Assembly: GCA_900548135.1 (NCBI GenBank)
Contig: URJC01000188.1
Span: forward strand, 1-5,508
DNA: 5,508 nt
Direction of reading: 5' to 3'
Source: an uncultured Odoribacter sp.
GTDB lineage: Bacteria > Bacteroidota > Bacteroidia > Bacteroidales > Marinifilaceae
Positions 1 to 5,508 of this stretch are shown piece after piece (position 1 is the stretch's first letter; each line of letters starts with the position of its first letter). A program made the translations under genes and the position numbers. The notes beneath the pieces were generated by a model, which worked only from the letters and a program-made list of their open reading frames with translations, made no database searches and was not told the DNA's origin.

Positions 1-2730
1 TCACGTTCTTCACATGACCGACAGGATGTGGTTGCTGTATCTGTTCCTCCTGACCAATTGGAAAATCGTAATACCGATACCATTCATAAAACCGATCCTA
101 TCCGTAGGGACAGTACGAAAAATAAAGCAACTGGTTCTCAAAGACCACAACAGGATTCCATCCCCCCGGCACCGGTCTCAGATACACTCAATATCACAGA
201 TGCAAGTGGAAACGAAAAAATTGTTCTGACCGATACCACCAGTACACACCAAGATTCTATAACCCAGGATTCAGTTCGGGCTAAACCACTTTTTAATGAT
301 ATTGTGAACTATACGGCGGATGATTCCATCAAATTTATTATTCCGACGAAAGAAATGCACCTATATAAGAATGGGTTTGTGAAATACATCGCCACAGAAT
401 TACGAGCTGATTCTATTGCTTTGAATATGGAAAAGAACGAAGCTTACGCTTCGGGAGTTGCAGACTCCGCAGGAGTCATTAACGGACAACCCAAATTCAA
501 AGATGGTTCTCAGGAATTTGAGAGCCTGGACCTTAAATACAATTTCAAAACCGGAAAAGGATTTGTAAAAGAAATCATCACTCAGCAAGGTGAAGGCTAC
601 ATCCAGGGAAAACTGACCAAGAGGATGTCAGATTCGATTTATTGTGTGAAAGACGGTTGGTACACCACCTGCGATGAACATGACCATCCTCATTTCTATA
701 TCCGGATGAGTAAAGCAAAATTGATTAAAGATAAAAAAGTAGTTTCCGGATTTGCTAATTTATATATTGAAGATGTACCTCTCCCACTGGCTATTCCCTT
801 TGGTTTTTTTCCTATCACTAAAAAAGGTCAATCGGGAATCCTGATGCCTAGTTACGGAGAAGAAAAAATGCGCGGTTTCAACCTAAGAGACGGAGGATAT
901 TATTGGTTTATTAACGATTATGTCGATCTGACTGTTACGGGGACTATATATACCAACGGATCGTGGGGGCTGAATATGGGATCCCACTACCGGAAGCGGT
1001 ATAAATTCACCGGTGATTTTGCCTATAGTATGAGCCGGAACCACACCAGTGAAAAAGGGTTACCTGATTATACCCAATCCAAGGACTGGGCTATCCGTTG
1101 GACTCACTCACAAGATCCCAAGGCAAATCCTTATACCACTTTTTCAGCGTCTGTGGATATGTCTTCTGCCACCAACAACTATTATAACTCCAATAACATT
1201 AATGATATTGCTAACCAACGGAAACAATCGAGTATTTCCTGGAGTAAAAAATGGCCCGACCGTCCATTCAATATTACAGCCAGTTTTACTCACAACCAAA
1301 ATAGCCGTGACTCGTCCATCTCTTTATCTTTCCCGAATGTCAATTTCAGGGTATCCCAAATTTATCCTTTACGCCGGAAAGAAAGAGTCGGTCAACTCAA
1401 ATGGTATGAAAATATTGGCTTCACGTATAGTGCAGAGTTAAAGAATACAATACAAACCAAAGAATCCGAATTAGGCAATTCTTTCAAACATATGGCCCGG
1501 GACTGGCAAAACGGTTTCCAGCATTCTATTCCGTTAAGTGTCAGCTTCAATCTGTTGAAGGACCTTTCCCTTTCCCCCTCTTTCTCCTATAAAGGGGTGG
1601 CTTACCTGAGTTCCATCCGCAAAGGGAATTGGGTCACAGACTCCACTATGCCCAATTATGGCTATATCCCGGTTGATACGATTTATGGTTTGCATTATGC
1701 ACACAATTATACCACCAGTTTGTCTTTATCTTACAACCCGACAATCTATGGTATGTATCAATTCAAACCCGACAGCAAGGTCTTTGCTATCCGCCACGTT
1801 ATCCGTCCCAGTGCCAGTATCTCCTATGCCCCTAATTTAGGCATAGATCCGAAAAATTATTGGAAAACTTACCTGGATAAAAACGGAGTGGAACAAAAAT
1901 ATTCCATTTTTGAAGGAAAATTATACGGTACACCAACCAGTTCCGAACGATCGCAACAATCGGGAAGTCTAAATCTAAGTATTGACAACAATGTGGAAAT
2001 GAAGAAAGTCCGTAATGAAAAAGATACGACCAGTCAGGATAAATACAAAAAAATCAAGTTGCTTGAAAGTTTCCGAATTTCATCAAGTTATAATTTCTTT
2101 GCCGATTCCATGCGTTGGTCATTGATACAGCTGTCTGCCCGTACGAAAGTATTCAACAATAAGGTGAATATCAATTTATCGGGAACTTTGGACCCCTATG
2201 CCATTAATGCCAATGCTGTTCGTATCAATAAATATAACGGAGGAATCGGACGCCTGACCCGGGTATCAGCCTCCTCTGGTATCCAGTTTTCCTCTGACAA
2301 CGGAAAGAAAAAAGAAGAAAAGAACGACAAGCTGAATGGGCATTACGATGAATATATAGATTTTGAGGTCCCTTGGAGCATCAGTCTGGACTATACCTTC
2401 AGCTATTCCAAAAGTTATTCCCGGAATACAGCGCCTGGAGCCAAACACCCGCTCAGCACAAATACCATTTCTCAAATGGTACGTATCAATGGGCAATTCT
2501 CCTTGACTCCCAAATGGAAATTCGGATATAGTACTGGATATGACTTTCAGCAAAAGGAAGTGACGGCTACAAGTTTCAATATCTCACGGGATTTACATTG
2601 CTGGGAAATGACTTTTTCGTGTATTCCTTTTGGAACTCACCAGTCCTATAATTTCCAGATCAATGTCCGTTCCAGTATGCTGAAAGACCTGAAACTCCTG
2701 AAAAAGGATTCCTGGTATGACAGACAATAA
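1..2730 (+). CDS. lptD: LPS-assembly outer-membrane protein LptD, Bacteroidota type (5' end missing)
   Basis: LptD forms the outer-membrane barrel that, with LptE, receives lipopolysaccharide from the periplasmic Lpt bridge and inserts it into the outer leaflet. The frame is open from base 1 to the TAA at 2728-2730 (909 visible residues). No start codon followed by a signal peptide is seen, so the true start lies upstream and the GTG at 28 is only an internal codon. Counting from base 1, residues ~10-93 are a Ser/Thr/Asp/Gln-rich linker. Residues ~94-285 are an OstA/LptA-like periplasmic domain, including WYTTCDEH, LYIEDVPLPLAIPFGFFP and SGILMPSYG, which match the LptD pattern of a Cys motif, 'P-fyfPy' and 'SGfL-PsyG'. 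The rest is a beta-barrel with alternating aromatic strands, ending in the block HCWEMTFSCIPFG. There are only four cysteines, at codons 643, 670, 2599 and 2620. The length suits the family (about 900 residues). Assignment is by motif recognition, not by a search. Confidence 0.9.
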   Translation, partial: SRSSHDRQDVVAVSVPPDQLENRNTDTIHKTDPIRRDSTKNKATGSQRPQQDSIPPAPVSDTLNITDASGNEKIVLTDTTSTHQDSITQDSVRAKPLFNDIVNYTADDSIKFIIPTKEMHLYKNGFVKYIATELRADSIALNMEKNEAYASGVADSAGVINGQPKFKDGSQEFESLDLKYNFKTGKGFVKEIITQQGEGYIQGKLTKRMSDSIYCVKDGWYTTCDEHDHPHFYIRMSKAKLIKDKKVVSGFANLYIEDVPLPLAIPFGFFPITKKGQSGILMPSYGEEKMRGFNLRDGGYYWFINDYVDLTVTGTIYTNGSWGLNMGSHYRKRYKFTGDFAYSMSRNHTSEKGLPDYTQSKDWAIRWTHSQDPKANPYTTFSASVDMSSATNNYYNSNNINDIANQRKQSSISWSKKWPDRPFNITASFTHNQNSRDSSISLSFPNVNFRVSQIYPLRRKERVGQLKWYENIGFTYSAELKNTIQTKESELGNSFKHMARDWQNGFQHSIPLSVSFNLLKDLSLSPSFSYKGVAYLSSIRKGNWVTDSTMPNYGYIPVDTIYGLHYAHNYTTSLSLSYNPTIYGMYQFKPDSKVFAIRHVIRPSASISYAPNLGIDPKNYWKTYLDKNGVEQKYSIFEGKLYGTPTSSERSQQSGSLNLSIDNNVEMKKVRNEKDTTSQDKYKKIKLLESFRISSSYNFFADSMRWSLIQLSARTKVFNNKVNINLSGTLDPYAINANAVRINKYNGGIGRLTRVSASSGIQFSSDNGKKKEEKNDKLNGHYDEYIDFEVPWSISLDYTFSYSKSYSRNTAPGAKHPLSTNTISQMVRINGQFSLTPKWKFGYSTGYDFQQKEVTATSFNISRDLHCWEMTFSCIPFGTHQSYNFQINVRSSMLKDLKLLKKDSWYDRQ
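2704..2708 (+). promoter_or_regulatory. Shine-Dalgarno-like AAGGA before the alternative M64 start
   Basis: AAGGA lies 8 bases before the ATG at 2717, inside the last lptD codons. It would favour an M64 start overlapping lptD by 14 bases (439 residues). Against this, the signal peptide begins naturally at the internal ATG 2756, and Bacteroidota genes often lack a Shine-Dalgarno sequence. Confidence 0.25.
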
Positions 2731-2755
2731 AAACCAAAGACTTAAATTTGAATTT

Positions 2756-4036
2756 ATGACTGCAAAAACGATTTGTGCTACAGGTATATTGCTTTTTATG
2801 GGTATTTTTCATTCCCAGGCTCAATTTGAAAAATATTTTTTTGACAAAACGCTTCGCTTTGACTATTATCATTGCGGAGATCAGCATACCGAAGAATATT
2901 TTTTTGATGAACTAAAAGAAGAGCCCTACTGGGGAGGGTCCAAAAATGCGTTGATTGACGACACGGGTTATGGAACCCAACTATTTAAAATTATCGATCA
3001 GACCAGCGGAAAAGTCATTTATTCGCGGAGTTTTTGCACTCTGTTCAATGAATGGCAGACAACCGAAGAAGCACAAAAAGTAAAAAAAGCCTTACCGGAA
3101 TCAGTTGTATTTCCATTTCCTAAGAATCCTGTCCGGCTGGAATTATATAGCCGCAACCGGAAAGGTGCTTTCGATAAAAAATTGGAACAGGATATTGATC
3201 CCAATTCCTATTTCATCCGGAAATTTACTCTTCAGTATGAGACCGTTGAAATAACCTACAATGGTAATCCTGACCATCGGGTAGACCTGGTACTCATCCC
3301 GGAGGGATATTCAGCCAATGAAAAAGAAAAATTCATATCTGCCTGTCAAAATTTTGCTAAAGAATTTTTCAGTTATTCTCCTTACAAAGAGAATTTCTCC
3401 CGTTTTAACATCCGTGCAGTCTGGGCACCCTCCATGGAATCGGGAGTGACTTTACCGGGAGAACATGTTTGGCGCAATACGGTAGCAAAAGCACAATTCT
3501 ATACATTTGATTCCGAGCGTTACCAGATGATTGAAGATTTCCAAGGGTTACGTGATATTGCAGCCCACGTGCCTTATGATTATATCTATGTCCTGTCGAA
3601 TACTCAAAAATACGGTGGAGGTGGTATCTATAATTTTTATGGCATCAGTGCAGCCCACCACCCCACCAGTACCGGAAAAATATATGTTCATGAATTCGGA
3701 CATGTCTTACTAGGCCTGGCAGATGAATATGTCGGTAATGTATCTTATAATGAAATGTATCCTGCCGGCATAGAACCCTGGGAAGAAAACCTGACGACAC
3801 TGGTTCATTTTGATGACAAAGATTGGAAAAAAATGGTTGCCGCCTCCACCCCTGTGCCAACTCCCAATACGGAAAAATATAAAAATACAGTCGGAGTTTT
3901 TGAAGGAGGAGGGTATGTAAACAAAGGGGTTTACCGACCTTATCTGACTTGTCTGATGAGGGAGTTCAGCACCGATCAATTTTGTCCGGTCTGTTCACAT
4001 GCCATCGTAAAACACATTGATTTTCTTTGCCGTTGA
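2756..4036 (+). CDS. Secreted M64 (IgA-peptidase-like) zinc metallopeptidase
   Basis: This is a predicted exported zinc endopeptidase of MEROPS family M64, named after a clostridial IgA protease; structures of Bacteroides members exist. With the ATG at 2756 the product has 426 residues. It opens with a short signal peptide (one Lys, then ATGILLFMGIF) with likely signal peptidase I cleavage after HSQA. Residues ~23-165 resemble the M64 N-terminal beta-sandwich (EKYFFDKTLRFDYY near its start). The catalytic domain begins near VDLVLIPEGYSANEKEKF. The zinc motif is HEFGHVLLGLADEY: His312 and His316 are ligands and Glu313 is the catalytic base. The C-terminal block CLMREFSTDQFCPVC (Cys399, 410, 413) is also typical. 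An ATG at 2717 overlaps lptD and has AAGGA at 2704-2708, but it would add 13 residues before the signal peptide; I prefer 2756. The gap to lptD is 25 bases, so co-transcription is likely. The substrate is unknown, and IgA cleavage must not be assumed. Confidence 0.87.
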   Translation: MTAKTICATGILLFMGIFHSQAQFEKYFFDKTLRFDYYHCGDQHTEEYFFDELKEEPYWGGSKNALIDDTGYGTQLFKIIDQTSGKVIYSRSFCTLFNEWQTTEEAQKVKKALPESVVFPFPKNPVRLELYSRNRKGAFDKKLEQDIDPNSYFIRKFTLQYETVEITYNGNPDHRVDLVLIPEGYSANEKEKFISACQNFAKEFFSYSPYKENFSRFNIRAVWAPSMESGVTLPGEHVWRNTVAKAQFYTFDSERYQMIEDFQGLRDIAAHVPYDYIYVLSNTQKYGGGGIYNFYGISAAHHPTSTGKIYVHEFGHVLLGLADEYVGNVSYNEMYPAGIEPWEENLTTLVHFDDKDWKKMVAASTPVPTPNTEKYKNTVGVFEGGGYVNKGVYRPYLTCLMREFSTDQFCPVCSHAIVKHIDFLCR

Positions 4037-4045
4037 TGGTATAAT
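4017..4045 (+). promoter_or_regulatory. Overlapping sigma70-like -35/-10 pair
   Basis: TTGATT at 4017-4022 and TATAAT at 4040-4045 are separated by 17 bases, the spacing of an enterobacterial sigma70 promoter. They overlap the Bacteroidota-type promoter at 4026-4057. In a Bacteroidota host the primary sigma factor does not normally use this consensus, so this may be chance in AT-rich sequence. Confidence 0.2.
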
Positions 4046-4057
4046 TTTATAAATTTG
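4026..4057 (+). promoter_or_regulatory. Bacteroidota-type promoter for the S9 peptidase gene
   Basis: TTTG at 4026-4029 and TAAATTTG at 4050-4057 are separated by exactly 20 bases, matching the Bacteroidota housekeeping sigma consensus TTTG-N19-21-TAnnTTTG. The -33 element lies inside the last codons of the M64 peptidase gene. Transcription would start a few bases after 4057, giving a leader of about 155 bases before the ATG at 4219. The spacing and octamer are exact, but AT-rich DNA can produce such matches by chance. Confidence 0.6.
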
Positions 4058-4086
4058 GGCGACCGCTCAAAAAATAAGTAAGGAAC

Positions 4087-4158
4087 GGATATGTTAACAG
4101 GATATCGTATTTTACAAAACCGTTCGTATAAGGGACTTTATGAATGCTGGATATGTTA
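4087..4158 (+). repeat. Pair of 10-base direct repeats GGATATGTTA
   Basis: GGATATGTTA occurs exactly at 4087-4096 and 4149-4158, 62 bases start to start. Similarity extends to 13 of 15 bases (GGATATGTTAACAGG versus GGATATGTTAGCCGG). A third, shorter GGATAT is at 4100-4105. The spacing is close to six helical turns, as for two copies of a protein-binding site, but no regulator is identified. Confidence 0.35.
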
Positions 4159-4159
4159 G
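4091..4159 (+). CDS. Possible 22-residue leader ORF (speculative)
   Basis: An ATG at 4091 opens a 22-codon frame ending in TAG at 4157-4159. TAAGGA at 4079-4084 lies 6 bases before the ATG, a better Shine-Dalgarno-like match than anything before the S9 gene start. The peptide is basic and aromatic (begins MLTGYRILQNRS, ends YECWIC) and has no signal peptide or known motif. It lies between the predicted promoter and the S9 peptidase gene, so it would be in that gene's 5' leader. A frame this short is easily expected by chance. Confidence 0.2.
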   Translation: MLTGYRILQNRSYKGLYECWIC

Positions 4160-4170
4160 CCGGTTGATTC

Positions 4171-4180
4171 TGTGTGTGTG
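4171..4180 (+). repeat. Short TG dinucleotide tract, (TG)5
   Basis: Five TG units lie 38 bases before the S9 gene ATG. The tract is short for a phase-variable repeat and sits downstream of the predicted promoter, so a change in unit number would alter leader length, not the reading frame from ATG 4219. Confidence 0.5.
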
Positions 4181-4218
4181 TATCCCATTTCAAGTCTAAC
4201 TATCCTAAAAATCATCCC

Positions 4219-5508
4219 ATGAAATATTGGACTCTATATTTACTACTACTATTTTGTTGTAACCTGACTGCTCAGAATATCAAAGAAAAATATAAATTAG
4301 CCGATGAATATTGGCACAAATACAATGCAAAATATTACAAGGGTGACATAAAACCCCATTGGATAAATAATACTCATTCTCTCTGGTATAAAACAAAAAC
4401 TGCTGAAGGAATCCATTTCATTCTGATCGATGCAGACAAAAAGACCAAACAGCCTGCATTTGATCATCAAAAGTTAGCACAGGCTTTATCTGCCGCAACC
4501 CAACAAAAAGTAGATCCCCGGCAGCTGCCATTCGGGGAAATTTCCTTTACGGAAGACTTAAATGAAATCACGTTTCAGTGGAAAGACATAGCATATACCT
4601 ATTCCCGGAAAAAGAACAAAATCAGCAATCAAAAACCGACAGAACACCGGAGGAACTCCGGCTACTGGGGAAGCGTTGACCAGGAAAACCGGACAGGAAG
4701 TACTTTTTCACCGGATAAGAAAAAAGAAGCCTACATCCGTGAAGGAAATCTTTATGTCAAGGAAACAGACTCAGGCAAAATCATTCAACTCAGCCGGGAT
4801 GGCTCAGCGGGAGAATACTATTCTTCCCAGATACACTGGTCACCGGATTCCCGTCAATTAGTATGCTGCAAATACCGGCCTGCCTGGATCAGAAAACTTC
4901 GAACGGTAGTTTCTTCCCCCTATGATCAATTGCAACCCAAAATGGAAGAAAGAGATTATGTAAAACCGGGAGATGCTTTACCTTTAAAAAGGCCCGTTCT
5001 ATTTGTCTTATCTGAATCCCAAGTCATTCCCATAGACTTTCCGGAACCGGAAGCCCAATTCAGCCTGAACAATATCCGCTGGAGTCCTGACAGCCAATAT
5101 TTTACATTCGATTACAACAAACGAGGACATCAGGAATATATAGTTTATAAAGCAAGCGCTCATACCCCCCAGGCACAGGTATTGATCAAGGAGCAAATGC
5201 CTACCTTTGTCTATTATAATCGCTTGTACCGCTACGACTTGGAAAAACAAAAGGAAATATTATGGATTTCCGAACGGGACGGCTGGAGACATTTATATTT
5301 ATACGATGCCCTCAATGGTAACGTCAAACGTCAGCTCACGAAAGGCAACTGGATTGTCAAAAACGTACTCCACGTCAATGAAGATACCCGAACCCTATAT
5401 TTTATAGGTTGCGGAAAAGACCCCGGCGAAGACCCGTACCTGGAAAAATTATATAGCTTAAACATCGACAATGGAAATTTGAAATGCCTCACGCCGGAGA
5501 ACGGTAAC
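4219..5508 (+). CDS. S9-family (DPP IV-like) serine peptidase, N-terminal beta-propeller part (3' end missing)
   Basis: The frame is open from the ATG at 4219 to the window edge (430 codons, no stop), so the gene continues to the right. Residues 1-18 are a signal peptide (MKYWTLYLLLLFCCNLTA) with probable cleavage before Gln19. The two cysteines at 13-14 do not form a good lipobox, so a soluble periplasmic or exported protein is likelier than a lipoprotein. Residues ~40-110 carry a block seen in bacterial and fungal DPP IV-like proteins: PHWI at 47, PAFDHQKLAQAL at 79 and LPFGEISF at 103. The propeller follows, with FSPDKKKEAYIREGNLYV at 163, WSPDS at 207 and 288, YVKPGD at 247, RGHQEYIVYKA near 300 and the hallmark WISERDGWRHLYLYD at 349. 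The alpha/beta-hydrolase domain with the Ser-Asp-His triad lies outside the window, so activity cannot be judged. The family removes dipeptides, often after proline. An in-frame stop at 4165 limits the start; GTG codons at 4174 and 4177 are less likely starts. Confidence 0.85.
   Translation, partial: MKYWTLYLLLLFCCNLTAQNIKEKYKLADEYWHKYNAKYYKGDIKPHWINNTHSLWYKTKTAEGIHFILIDADKKTKQPAFDHQKLAQALSAATQQKVDPRQLPFGEISFTEDLNEITFQWKDIAYTYSRKKNKISNQKPTEHRRNSGYWGSVDQENRTGSTFSPDKKKEAYIREGNLYVKETDSGKIIQLSRDGSAGEYYSSQIHWSPDSRQLVCCKYRPAWIRKLRTVVSSPYDQLQPKMEERDYVKPGDALPLKRPVLFVLSESQVIPIDFPEPEAQFSLNNIRWSPDSQYFTFDYNKRGHQEYIVYKASAHTPQAQVLIKEQMPTFVYYNRLYRYDLEKQKEILWISERDGWRHLYLYDALNGNVKRQLTKGNWIVKNVLHVNEDTRTLYFIGCGKDPGEDPYLEKLYSLNIDNGNLKCLTPENGN

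Larger units (their letters stand above)
4037..4218. other. 182-base intergenic leader region before the S9 peptidase gene
   Basis: The region runs from the TGA of the M64 gene to the ATG of the S9 gene. It contains the promoter -7 element (4050-4057), a small ORF with a ribosome-binding-like site (4091-4159), a 10-base direct repeat, weak inverted repeats (GAACGG at 4083-4088 with CCGTTC at 4120-4125; palindromes GTTAAC at 4093 and GATATC at 4101) and a TG tract at 4171-4180. I see no convincing rho-independent terminator for the lptD-M64 transcript: there is no GC-rich stem followed by a T run. No tRNA-like or other structured RNA was recognised. Confidence 0.6.

Noticed and set aside
28..30. 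GTG as the start of lptD
   Set aside because: The frame is open to base 1, no signal peptide follows this codon, and the family needs an export signal; the gene simply begins outside the window.
1049..1441. 130-codon + strand frame inside lptD
   Set aside because: It overlaps the LptD frame entirely and its translation resembles no protein family; it reflects codon bias in the real gene.
2266..2553. Minus-strand open frame of 95 codons inside lptD
   Set aside because: It is antisense to well-supported barrel-coding sequence, with no recognisable domain; it is a shadow frame.
2743..2750. TAAATTTG -7 element just before the M64 start
   Set aside because: The octamer matches, but no TTTG lies 19-21 bases upstream, and transcription would begin at or inside the start codon. 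Read-through from lptD is simpler.
3710..3979. Minus-strand 89-codon frame opposite the M64 zinc-motif region
   Set aside because: It is antisense to the conserved HEFGH and CLMR-FCPVC coding region and has no features of its own.
4083..4125. GAACGG...CCGTTC as a terminator for the lptD-M64 transcript
   Set aside because: The stem is only 6 base pairs with a 31-base loop and no following T run.
4257..4260. Lipoprotein signal in the S9 peptidase (Cys13-Cys14)
   Set aside because: Residues before the cysteines (LLLF) do not fit a lipobox, while LTA-Q gives an ordinary signal peptidase I site.

Overview
The window looks like a chromosomal segment of a Bacteroidales-type bacterium (phylum Bacteroidota). 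Three observations point there: an LptD of the Bacteroidota form, a two-domain M64 metallopeptidase of the kind known from Bacteroides, and a likely promoter matching the Bacteroidota consensus TTTG-N19-21-TAnnTTTG. Base composition is moderately AT-rich and all recognisable genes lie on the + strand. I cannot place it to genus.

Layout. Bases 1-2730 carry the 3' part of lptD, which encodes the outer-membrane barrel that inserts lipopolysaccharide or lipooligosaccharide into the outer leaflet; its start and signal peptide lie upstream of the window. Only 25 bases later, bases 2756-4036 encode a secreted M64 (IgA-peptidase-like) zinc peptidase with an N-terminal beta-sandwich and a C-terminal catalytic domain; the spacing suggests co-transcription with lptD. 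Bases 4037-4218 are a 182-base non-coding gap. A good Bacteroidota-type promoter sits at its left edge, overlapping the end of the M64 gene. The gap also holds a possible 22-codon leader ORF bracketed by a 10-base direct repeat, and a short TG tract. Bases 4219-5508 are the first 430 codons of an exported S9-family (DPP IV-like) serine peptidase. They cover the signal peptide and most of a beta-propeller; the catalytic hydrolase domain lies beyond the right edge.

Taken together this is a cell-envelope and secreted-protease neighbourhood: one outer-membrane biogenesis gene and two exported peptidases, all acting outside the cytoplasm. The M64 gene probably rides on lptD transcription, while the S9 peptidase appears to have its own promoter and a leader of about 155 bases. 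I see no RNA gene, mobile element, CRISPR array, or convincing new multi-gene system. The least explained part is the 182-base leader region before the S9 peptidase gene.
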